64,000 nucleotides of DNA, taken from positions 1 to 64,000 of the forward strand of contig NZ_QXIO01000004.1 of the NCBI RefSeq assembly GCF_003545765.1, written 5' to 3'. Both the position numbers and the translations under genes were made by a program. Positions 57,111-64,000 of the stretch are shown here, piece after piece; position 1 is the stretch's first letter; the number at the start of each line of letters is the position of its first letter. Origin of the DNA: Colwellia sp. RSH04 (GTDB lineage: Bacteria > Pseudomonadota > Gammaproteobacteria > Enterobacterales > Alteromonadaceae). The notes below the pieces were generated by a model that did not search any database, had not been told where the DNA came from, and saw only the letters and a program-made list of their open reading frames with translations.

Positions 57111-58187
57111 ATGACACATACACACCTGTGGTTACGTGCCGAAAGTAAACCACAAGAACAACGTACCGCTTTAACGCCTGAAAATACTAAACAATTGCTA
57201 GATGCTGGCTTTAAAGTCACCATTGAATCTTCTGTACAAAGTATTTTTGCCATTAACGACTATGAAGCCGTTGGTGCTAGCATTGCACCAGAAGGAAGCT
57301 GGGTTGATGCCCCTGAAGAGGCGATTATTCTTGCTTTAAAAGAGCTACCTGAAGCAACTTTCCCGTTGCATCATCAGCATATTTATTTTGCTCATGCCTA
57401 TAAAGAACAGCAAGGCTGGCAAGCGCTATTAAGTCGATTTGTTAGCGGCAAAGGTGAGTTATTTGATCTTGAATATTTAGTCGATGATAACAACCGCCGT
57501 ATCGCAGCATTTGGCTATTGGGCTGGCTATGCTGGAGCAGCTTTAGGTGTTCTTGCTTGGTTAAAGCAACAACAAAATATTACGCCACCTTTAAATAATA
57601 TAAACTCTTACGCTAATCAAGAATCACTCATTGCAGAGATTAATGACTTACTTGCTACTTGCGAGTCAAAACCAAAAATATTAGTGATTGGTGCTAAAGG
57701 ACGTAGTGGCTCTGGTGCAGTTGCCTTAGCGAAAGCTTTATCACTTGAAACCGTAGAATGGGACATTGCAGAAACACAAAAAGGTGGGCCATTTGCTGAG
57801 ATCCTTAATATGGATATTCTGGTTAACTGTGTTTTCATCAATCAAGATTTACCTCCATTTATTACCAAGGAAATGCTAATAACTGAGGAAAGAACATTAT
57901 CAATGATTGTTGATGTAAGTTGCGATCCATACGGTAGCTATAACCCACTACCCATTTATAATGAATGTACTACTTTTAAATCACCCTGCTTATCTATTAT
58001 TCAGGGTGATAAACCGCTAGATATGATTGCCATTGACCACCTACCATCGCTTTTACCAAAAGAAAGCAGCGAAGATTATGGCCAACAGCTAGTGAAACAT
58101 TTATTAACGCTTAATGATCAAAGCCAAGGTGTTTGGCCAAAAGCATTATCACTATTTAACGAAAAAACAGCAGAAATTAAGTTATAA
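57111..58187 (+). CDS. Saccharopine dehydrogenase (lysine-forming type) / lysine-ketoglutarate reductase
   Basis: A 358-residue enzyme of the AlaDH/PNT-Lys1 family. It opens THLWLRAESKPQEQRTALTPE, the conserved substrate region, has FGYWAGYAGAA mid-protein and the NAD(P) fold ILVIGAKGRSGSGAV (about 210). With the next gene it forms the two halves of the animal AASS enzyme: this one would join lysine and 2-oxoglutarate into saccharopine. I start at ATG 57111 by homology; the frame continues upstream to 57024. Separate LKR and SDH genes are known from marine bacteria. Confidence 0.87.
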   Translation: MTHTHLWLRAESKPQEQRTALTPENTKQLLDAGFKVTIESSVQSIFAINDYEAVGASIAPEGSWVDAPEEAIILALKELPEATFPLHHQHIYFAHAYKEQQGWQALLSRFVSGKGELFDLEYLVDDNNRRIAAFGYWAGYAGAALGVLAWLKQQQNITPPLNNINSYANQESLIAEINDLLATCESKPKILVIGAKGRSGSGAVALAKALSLETVEWDIAETQKGGPFAEILNMDILVNCVFINQDLPPFITKEMLITEERTLSMIVDVSCDPYGSYNPLPIYNECTTFKSPCLSIIQGDKPLDMIAIDHLPSLLPKESSEDYGQQLVKHLLTLNDQSQGVWPKALSLFNEKTAEIKL

Positions 58188-58196
58188 GGAACCCTT

Positions 58197-59360
58197 ATGT
58201 CAGCAACAATTCATTGGCTTGGTGCCGGTTTATCTTCTATTCCCGGTATTGAAAAACTTGCCCAAGATGGCCGAAATGTCATCGTCTGGAACAGAAGCTT
58301 AGGAAAAGCGCAAACTGCACTTTCACAAGTCGCCGACAAAATTGAAATATCGGCATTAGACTGGTCTTTATTAGCCGATAAAGTAAAGTCTGGAGACATT
58401 TTAATCTCGATGCTACCAGCAACTATGCATATTAAAGTGGCAGAACTGTGCTTAGAAAAAAAGGCTCACTTTGTCTCAAGTAGTTATATATCACCAGAAA
58501 TGCAAGCTCTCCATCAACAAGCAAAAGACGCTAACTTATGCTTTGTTAATGAAGTTGGTTTAGATCCTGGCTTAGACCATATCCTAGCGCATGCACTGGT
58601 TGAGAATTATAAAAATAGTGCGCAATATCATAGTGATAATAAACTTTATTTTCGTTCATATTGTGGCGGTTTCCCTAAAATTGCTAATGATTTTAAATAC
58701 AAATTCAGCTGGTCACCGTTAGGTGTATTAAAGGCGTTGAAATCACCAGCTAAGTGGTTGCAACATGGTGAAGTGGGCACCTCTAATGCCCCGTGGGAAG
58801 CACTAGCTGATTACAGCATTGATTTAGCACAAGGTAGTGAAACATTTCAATGTTATCCAAATAGAGACTCTCTCCCTTTTATAAAGCAATACCATTTAGC
58901 TGATGAAAATGTACAACAATTTGTTCGTGGTACATTACGATTAGCGGGTTGGTCTGACGCTTGGTCTGAGCTATTTGACAAAGTCGCTCAATTAACGTCT
59001 TCTGCTTCAGCTGATACAGCAGAGCAAGAATTAAAAACCATTAGTGAATCGTTAGAGCGTCAATACAGTTACGATGAAGGTGAACCAGACCGCGTAGTAC
59101 TTCACGTTGATTTAGAAGCTAAAAATGCAGACGGTACCGTTTGGCAGCAAAGCTATTTACTTGATTCAAGCGGTAATGAAAAAGGCCAAGCAATGGCAAG
59201 GTTAGTATCTGTGCCAGTCAGTTTCGCGATTGAATCAGTATTGAATAATGTTGCAGAAAAAGGTGTTAGTGCTGCGCCGCATCAAACTAAAGAAATTGCT
59301 TCATGGATTCAGCAACTATCCGATTTAGGTGAAGTGATTACTCATCAAGTAGTGAAGTAA
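58197..59360 (+). CDS. Saccharopine dehydrogenase (glutamate-forming type)
   Basis: A 387-residue enzyme. The Rossmann fold begins ATIHWLGAGLSSIPGIEKLA, and the catalytic and saccharopine-binding segments NEVGLDPGLDHILAH (about 118-132) and SYCGGFPKIAND (about 157) are typical of the SDH half of AASS (Lys9 type). It would split saccharopine into glutamate and 2-aminoadipate semialdehyde. It starts nine bases after the LKR gene stop and clearly belongs to the same operon. Direction of flux (degradation) is inferred from the lack of aminoadipate synthesis genes. Confidence 0.9.
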   Translation: MSATIHWLGAGLSSIPGIEKLAQDGRNVIVWNRSLGKAQTALSQVADKIEISALDWSLLADKVKSGDILISMLPATMHIKVAELCLEKKAHFVSSSYISPEMQALHQQAKDANLCFVNEVGLDPGLDHILAHALVENYKNSAQYHSDNKLYFRSYCGGFPKIANDFKYKFSWSPLGVLKALKSPAKWLQHGEVGTSNAPWEALADYSIDLAQGSETFQCYPNRDSLPFIKQYHLADENVQQFVRGTLRLAGWSDAWSELFDKVAQLTSSASADTAEQELKTISESLERQYSYDEGEPDRVVLHVDLEAKNADGTVWQQSYLLDSSGNEKGQAMARLVSVPVSFAIESVLNNVAEKGVSAAPHQTKEIASWIQQLSDLGEVITHQVVK

Positions 59361-59380
59361 CTCCTCTCTTAAGCAAATAC

Positions 59381-59407
59381 AGCCTGTTACTTTTAGCAGG
59401 CTTTAAT
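59381..59407 (+). terminator. Probable terminator of the LKR-SDH operon
   Basis: AGCCTG (59381-59386) pairs with CAGGCT (59397-59402), with a G-U and two further pairs inward, followed by TTAAT. The T-tract is weak. Confidence 0.55.
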
Positions 59408-59421
59408 CTGCGCATTTAACA

Positions 59422-60648
59422 CTAAATACTGGTTAAACCCCACACTAACGCAGCTAAGCCTGTAAATACCATCATCAATAAATAAGATATTGAGATCACA
59501 TTGAATTTAATCACTGTCATCAACATCCCTTGCTTATAAACACGCTTTTGCATCAAAAATAAGTAAACAGGTATCCATATCAGCAGCCCGATCATTAGTG
59601 TATCTATCATATCGGCAAAAGCAGGATACTGCTCAATAACAATATCCTGCAATTCATTTAATAACTCAATCAACAACAGCGTTAAGAATATAAAGCTATG
59701 ACTATGCAATGCGACCGTTAAATGTTCCATATAAAGGCGCTTAGAAAACATATAAAATATTTTTAGAAGCAAAGCAAACAAAGGCAGTAGTATAAACATC
59801 AGTTGTGGCATTTTTCCTAAGGCTTCTTTAATGAGTTTCGAAGGGTTAGAAGTAATGGTCGTTTCTGCTTTTTCTTTTAAAAGATCTACTTGTATATTCA
59901 GTTTTTTGTTCATTTCTTCAGATAAGAAATCAAAACGTAAGGTACCATCTTCTTGGTTTGACACATTGATAAAAGTGTCATCTTTGTTTTCAGTTTTCAC
60001 TCCCTTTTTATAATCAGAAATACTCTCCTCATAGACCTTATAGTCGATTGCATCATCACTGGTGAAATCTTCAGGAGTAGAGAGTTTTTTTAACTCAAGC
60101 TGCGCGAGTTTAATCGCGTCACGTTGTAATTGGGGCGAGCTACTTTGCTGAATATCTTTTAGGTATGCCTTTAGCCGATTTTTAATCGCTTCATTTTCTG
60201 TCGAATCTGGCGTTAGCGCCAATTGACTTATATTTTTCTCAATGGTTTGCTGAATTTCTGTTGCTGGAATTGGTGAGGTTGATGGTAAATTGGGTGCTGC
60301 AATATCAGTAAAAAGCTTTAACGATAGAAAAAAAATAATGCTGATAAACAGGTATAACCTGAGCGGTGGAACATAATGAACACGCTTGCCGGCAAAGTAT
60401 TTTTGCGTTAAAAAACCCGGTTTTAACATTAACGGTAGTAATGTACGGCTAGCTCTGGAATCAAAGCTAAAAATATCATCAAGTAAATGTAAAATTACCG
60501 TGCCAAAATAACGAATATTTGAGGTGATTTCTTGACCGCATTCAGCACAAAATTGTCCATTGATAGTGGCTCCACAATTCTCACATTCCTTGGTAACTTG
60601 TGCAGGCAATGCTTTCTCTTTAGGTTTTACTATCTCGGTACTCGTCAT
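59422..60648 (-). CDS. DUF3667 membrane protein with zinc ribbon
   Basis: A 408-residue protein. The amino terminus has a zinc ribbon, CENCGATINGQFCAECGQ (about 21-38). The first hydrophobic segment with the family motif FSFDSRASRTLLPLMLKPGFL (about 60-80) and YVPPLRLYLFISI follows, then a long cytoplasmic or periplasmic linker (about 120-265) and four more hydrophobic helices. The function is unknown. Members are found in many Bacteroidota and marine gammaproteobacteria. Confidence 0.82.
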   Translation of the reverse strand: MTSTEIVKPKEKALPAQVTKECENCGATINGQFCAECGQEITSNIRYFGTVILHLLDDIFSFDSRASRTLLPLMLKPGFLTQKYFAGKRVHYVPPLRLYLFISIIFFLSLKLFTDIAAPNLPSTSPIPATEIQQTIEKNISQLALTPDSTENEAIKNRLKAYLKDIQQSSSPQLQRDAIKLAQLELKKLSTPEDFTSDDAIDYKVYEESISDYKKGVKTENKDDTFINVSNQEDGTLRFDFLSEEMNKKLNIQVDLLKEKAETTITSNPSKLIKEALGKMPQLMFILLPLFALLLKIFYMFSKRLYMEHLTVALHSHSFIFLTLLLIELLNELQDIVIEQYPAFADMIDTLMIGLLIWIPVYLFLMQKRVYKQGMLMTVIKFNVISISYLLMMVFTGLAALVWGLTSI

Positions 60649-60793
60649 ATCTCACTAGGGAAAGTACCCTGCTCCATCAGTATATATGTAAAATCAATTA
60701 CCTAAAGAATACGGCACTATTTCTCAACTGCCAATAAAAACTGCTTATTTTACTTGCGCGTGTGAAGTTTTTGGATAATTTTACAACGTTCTA

Positions 60794-61378
60794 TTACTCT
60801 CGACATAAATCTTCATAGAGTTGATCTGCTAATTGCTGAATCACTGCTGACTGAGGATGAGTGTGCGCAAACGTTCTTAAACCATAAATTCCCATCACCA
60901 AGTATCGAGCTAAATGTTTACTGTCTTTTGTTGTGGTTAACTCACCCAATTTTTTAGCTTGTTCAAACTTGGCCGACAGTGATTGTTGCCATTGTTCAAG
61001 CACTTCACTGATAAATATTTTAATACTTTCATCTTGTTCAGCAAGTTCGCTTAATGACTTTGTTAATAAGCATGCTTTAGCAGTATCACAGCTATTGCAT
61101 TCAGTAACAATGTTATCTATATAAGCTTTTAGTGAATCAAGCACTGGGCGTTCTTGAATGAAAAATTGTTGAAATTCATCATTTCTGTCTTGTTTATATT
61201 GCTCTAACGAGGCTAATAATAAACCGCGTTTGTTTTCAAAAGCACAATAGATAGAACCGGGATGTAAGCCCGTGGCTTTGGTTAATGCTTGCATACTTGT
61301 TTTCGCATAACCTTTATGCAAAAAAGCATTCATTGCAGCTCTTAAAACCTGTTCACGATCGAACTCAGCATTTCTCAT
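60794..61378 (-). CDS. TetR-family regulator (NemR-like)
   Basis: A 194-residue repressor. The helix-turn-helix is at about 10-50 (TSMQALTKATGLHPGSIYCAF), followed by a ligand domain containing several cysteines, CNSCDTAKAC (about 104-113), the region where NemR senses electrophiles with Cys106. It is divergent from the OYE-family reductase, with operator-like repeats between, so self- and reductase regulation is expected. ATG 61378 is preferred over the GTG at 61387. Confidence 0.85.
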   Translation of the reverse strand: MRNAEFDREQVLRAAMNAFLHKGYAKTSMQALTKATGLHPGSIYCAFENKRGLLLASLEQYKQDRNDEFQQFFIQERPVLDSLKAYIDNIVTECNSCDTAKACLLTKSLSELAEQDESIKIFISEVLEQWQQSLSAKFEQAKKLGELTTTKDSKHLARYLVMGIYGLRTFAHTHPQSAVIQQLADQLYEDLCRE

Positions 61379-61427
61379 CGTGATCACTCACTGTATGGCT
61401 AAATATGTTTACATATGATAATCAATC

Positions 61428-61443
61428 TTGAATGATTATTCAA
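61428..61443. promoter_or_regulatory. Operator-like inverted repeat 1 in the TetR/OYE gap
   Basis: TTGAAT-GATT-ATTCAA, perfect arms of six bases. It lies 50-65 bases upstream of the TetR-type gene, on the -35 side of the OYE promoter, and is probably bound by the TetR protein. Confidence 0.6.
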
Positions 61444-61452
61444 AAACAAAAG

Positions 61453-61481
61453 TTGAACAGTTATTCGAACAAGAGTATCTT
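61453..61481 (+). promoter_or_regulatory. Promoter of the OYE reductase gene
   Basis: TTGAAC (61453-61458) and TATCTT (61476-61481) are separated by 17 bases. Inverted repeat 2 overlaps its -10 region, a suitable place for repression. Confidence 0.65.
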
Positions 61482-61496
61482 GAACGAACATTCAAG
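61479..61496. promoter_or_regulatory. Operator-like inverted repeat 2 in the TetR/OYE gap
   Basis: CTTGAA-CGAACA-TTCAAG, perfect arms of six bases, overlapping the end of the OYE -10 box. It shares the TTGAA/TTCAA half sites with repeat 1, suggesting one regulator recognises both. Confidence 0.65.
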
Positions 61497-61511
61497 AACT
61501 AAGGAGTTACT

Positions 61512-62552
61512 GTGACTGACAATTTATTTGATTCGTTCTCACTCAATGACACGATTGAACTAAAAAACCGTATTTTAATGGCACCATTAACGCGTTGTAT
61601 GGCTGATAAAAACTTAGTGCCTACTGACTTAATGGCACAATACTATGGTCGTCGTGCAGACGCAGGCTTAATTATTTCAGAAGCAGCTATTATTCGTCCT
61701 GATGGTCAAGGCTACCCGAATACCCCTGGCTTATTTAATCCAGCACAGGTTGATGGCTGGAAAAAAGTAACTCACGCCGTGCATGAGAATGGTGGCAAAA
61801 TATTTGCTCAGTTATGGCATACAGGTAGAGTCGCGCACTCTCATTTTTCTGGTGAACCCACCGTTGCACCGTCTGCCATTGCTAAAGAAGGTACGGTCGC
61901 AAGAATGCGAGAATTAAGCTACGAAGTACCAAAAGCAGTAGATCACCAAGAAATTGCCCAACTTATTACTGATTATGTCAATGCGGCAAAAAACGCCATT
62001 GATGCAGGGTTTGACGGTATTGAAATTCATGGTGCTAACGGTTATTTAATTGACCAATTTTTACATCATGATACCAACCGTCGTGACGATGAGTTTGGTG
62101 GCACACCAGAAAATATGGTGCGTTTTCCGTTAGCAGTAGTTGATGCCATTACTGAAGCAATAGGTAATGAAAGAACCGCCCTACGTGTTAGCCCAGGGGC
62201 TTATGTTAATTTAGCGGGTGATGATAGAGACAGACAAGTATTTGATTACCTGTTACCTGAACTTGAAAAAAGAAATCTAGCTTATCTACACATTGGTATT
62301 TTTGATGACTCGCAAGAGTTTGCCTACTTAAACGGTACTGCCTCAAGTTACGTTAGAGCACACTATAAAAATACATTAGTCGGTGTTGGTAGTTATACCG
62401 CTGAATCAGCGAGCCAAGCTATTGAAGCAAATAAATTCGATTTAATTGCCATTGGCCGCCCATTCATTGCAAACCCTGACTATGTAAACAAAGTGAAGAA
62501 TAAAGAAGCCTTGGTAGAGTACTCTGAAGAAATGCTCACCTCTTTAGTGTAA
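61512..62552 (+). CDS. OYE-family alkene reductase (NemA-like)
   Basis: A 346-residue FMN barrel enzyme. FMN-binding MAPLTRC (24-30) and AQLWHTGRVAH (about 97-107), the substrate-binding HGANGYLIDQFLH (about 179-191) and the later IAIGRPFIANPD are conserved. It reduces activated alkenes, quinones or N-ethylmaleimide with NAD(P)H, helping to detoxify electrophiles. Start is GTG, six bases after AAGGAG. It is divergent from a NemR-like regulator, repeating the nemRA logic of Escherichia coli. Confidence 0.93.
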   Translation: MTDNLFDSFSLNDTIELKNRILMAPLTRCMADKNLVPTDLMAQYYGRRADAGLIISEAAIIRPDGQGYPNTPGLFNPAQVDGWKKVTHAVHENGGKIFAQLWHTGRVAHSHFSGEPTVAPSAIAKEGTVARMRELSYEVPKAVDHQEIAQLITDYVNAAKNAIDAGFDGIEIHGANGYLIDQFLHHDTNRRDDEFGGTPENMVRFPLAVVDAITEAIGNERTALRVSPGAYVNLAGDDRDRQVFDYLLPELEKRNLAYLHIGIFDDSQEFAYLNGTASSYVRAHYKNTLVGVGSYTAESASQAIEANKFDLIAIGRPFIANPDYVNKVKNKEALVEYSEEMLTSLV

Positions 62553-62557
62553 TACCT

Positions 62558-62596
62558 AGCGATAAGCAGGCTTTTCCCACCTGCTTATCGCTTTTA
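62558..62596 (+). terminator. Terminator of the OYE reductase gene
   Basis: AGCGATAAGCAGG (62558-62570) pairs perfectly with CCTGCTTATCGCT (62580-62592) around a 9-base loop, followed by TTT. It starts five bases after the stop codon. Confidence 0.85.
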
Positions 62597-62617
62597 ACAT
62601 TTCTACAGTGAGAGGGC

Positions 62618-64000
62618 TTATGCTATTTCTGCTAACCCTAAACGCAGCACCTTAATAAATTCATCGGCGTTCGCTTTACTAAACGCTAACGGCGGCTTAA
62701 TTTTAAGGATATTGTAATAGCGACCTTCCGTGCTCAGTAATATTTGATGACCTTTAAAGAATTCCACTAACGCAGAGGTTTTCTCCGTTGCAGGGACTTT
62801 AGAAGCTCTATCTTCAACTAGCTCAACACCGATAAACAATCCTAAACCTCGCACATCACCAATAAGGTCAAACTCTTGCTGTACCTCACGTAATTGCGTC
62901 ATAAAGTATTCACCTGTTTCAAGGGCGTGCTGTTGCAAGTTTTCTTGTTGAATAACATCTAAAACGGCACTGCCAATAGCGCATGACACCGGGTTTCCAC
63001 CAAAGGTGTTAAAATATTCCATGCCATTAACAAAAGCATCAGCAATCGCCTGCGTAGTGATTACTGCCGCCATAGGGTGGCCATTGCCTATAGGTTTACC
63101 TAAGGTAACAATATCTGGCACAACCTCTTGAGTTTCAAAGGCCCACATATGACGACCAACACGACCAAAACCCACTTGCACTTCATCGGCAATACATACA
63201 CCACCTGCCGCTCTTACCTGTTTATAGACTTGTGTTAGGTAGCCATCAGGCATAATAATTTGCCCAGCAACTCCTTGTAAAGATTCACAAATAAAGGCAC
63301 TTGGCTTTTTGTTTTGCTGCTCAATAGCAGAAAGCGCTGTCGCTACGCTATCAGCATATGCTTTACTCGTTTCAACAGTATTGCCTTGATAAATACCACG
63401 ATAAGGATCAGGTAATTCAACCTTGTGTACATAAGGAGCAGCGCCTGCACCACCTGGGCCATCAAATTTATATGGGCTGGCTTCAATGCAGGCATTGGTA
63501 TTGCCATGATACGCACCATCAACTACCAGCAGTTCTGTGCCTTGGGTATAATTTTTCGCTAATCTAAAGGCTAATTCATTAGCTTCACTACCTGAATTAA
63601 CCAACATACAAACCGATAATTCATCAGGCATAGTTGCTAATAACTTTTCAGCGAAATTAACAATATTGTCATGCAAATAGCGGGTATTTGTATTGAGTTT
63701 TGCCATTTGTTGCTGCCCTGCGGCGACCACTTTGGGATGACAATGACCAACATGACAGACATTATTCACCATATCTAAATAACGTTTACCATGCTCATCG
63801 AATAAGTAAGCCCCTTGCCCTCGAACAATTTTTAACGGTTCTTGGTAGCTTAAGCTTAAGGTTTTACCTAAATGCCTCTTTCGAAATTGGGTAATCTCTG
63901 TCTTACTTTGCCCTGAATCAACCGATAAACCACAAGCATGACGAAGTTGGCAATAAACCGCAAAATTGTTTTGTTCTTGCAATTGCGTTAGTAGCTGCCA
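62618..64000 (-). CDS. Class-III aminotransferase domain, C-terminal part of a larger protein
   Basis: At least 460 residues, and the frame is still open at the window edge, so it is 5'-truncated. It is a fold-type I PLP enzyme: [16 protein letters not shown], then VDGAYHGNT, the Asp in [12 protein letters not shown] and the PLP lysine in [11 protein letters not shown]. It resembles aminotransferase-like phospho-lyases (AGXT2L group) in which this domain is fused behind a phosphotransferase-like domain; the upstream residues [17 protein letters not shown] fit that type. Substrate may be phosphoethanolamine or phosphohydroxylysine, which is inference. Its stop is 65 bases from the convergent OYE gene. 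Confidence 0.85.
   Translation of the reverse strand, partial: WQLLTQLQEQNNFAVYCQLRHACGLSVDSGQSKTEITQFRKRHLGKTLSLSYQEPLKIVRGQGAYLFDEHGKRYLDMVNNVCHVGHCHPKVVAAGQQQMAKLNTNTRYLHDNIVNFAEKLLATMPDELSVCMLVNSGSEANELAFRLAKNYTQGTELLVVDGAYHGNTNACIEASPYKFDGPGGAGAAPYVHKVELPDPYRGIYQGNTVETSKAYADSVATALSAIEQQNKKPSAFICESLQGVAGQIIMPDGYLTQVYKQVRAAGGVCIADEVQVGFGRVGRHMWAFETQEVVPDIVTLGKPIGNGHPMAAVITTQAIADAFVNGMEYFNTFGGNPVSCAIGSAVLDVIQQENLQQHALETGEYFMTQLREVQQEFDLIGDVRGLGLFIGVELVEDRASKVPATEKTSALVEFFKGHQILLSTEGRYYNILKIKPPLAFSKANADEFIKVLRLGLAEIA

Overview
The window is a chromosomal segment of a low-GC marine gammaproteobacterium, most likely order Alteromonadales and close to Colwellia or Thalassotalea. The reasons are the gene order murB-birA-coaX followed by the Thr-Tyr-Gly-Thr tRNA cluster and tuf, an AT-rich composition, a dimeric-type dUTPase, a FabY-type ketoacyl synthase, a PEP-CTERM protein and lysine degradation by the saccharopine route. 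This placement is inference from gene content; no search was run. I see no prophage, integrase, transposase or CRISPR array, so the segment reads as mostly core genome with a few accessory islands.

Layout. 1-3.6 kb: start of tuf, four tRNA genes with one strong promoter, then coaX, birA and murB overlapping in one operon. 3.7-12.3 kb: an NRAMP-fold transporter lacking the usual metal ligands, a secreted isoaspartyl peptidase, an NhaC-type antiporter, a small unknown protein, then anmK and an M23 endopeptidase (cell-wall turnover) divergent from tyrS. 12.5-22.7 kb: a nitrous oxide respiration locus, nosR-nosZ and nosD-nosF-nosY-nosL, interrupted by an oppositely oriented glutamate-synthase-like gene. 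An FNR/DNR-type box lies before each half, and a tandem 155-bp amplification of the nosZ tail plus its terminator lies between them. 22.8-25.4 kb: a TPR protein and a DesK/NarL-type two-component pair.

25.4-36.8 kb: housekeeping and small accessory genes (GFA, TraB/GumN, DUF4136, RraB-like, PlsC, TRIC channel, rhodanese, CbiB-like, mtnN, a prepilin, DUF2726, dUTPase, an orphan solute-binding protein, a PEP-CTERM protein, a GlxA-type regulator). 36.9-44.9 kb: fabY, a glutathione transferase, topB behind a LexA-type box, a membrane-anchored glutaredoxin beside a six-cysteine secreted peptide, a small K+ channel, a second orphan solute-binding protein, GFA and GNAT proteins. 45-54.3 kb: an S9 peptidase, trhO with a perfect FNR-type box upstream, a dienelactone-hydrolase-like enzyme, a thioredoxin-fold lipoprotein, and a long form of aconitase B behind a perfect 16-bp palindrome. 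54.4-64 kb: a GH63 glucosidase with a LacI-type operator, two lysine-catabolism genes (LKR and SDH separate), a DUF3667 protein, a TetR/OYE divergent pair with operator-like repeats, and the C-terminal part of a class-III aminotransferase running off the window.

Functional picture. The cell appears able to respire N2O under oxygen-responsive control, recycle peptidoglycan, degrade lysine and oligosaccharides, and detoxify electrophiles. The most unusual structures are the amplified nosZ tail, the split nos cluster, the FNR-type box at trhO, the ligand-less NRAMP protein and a 48-bp hairpin repeat present twice 20 kb apart.
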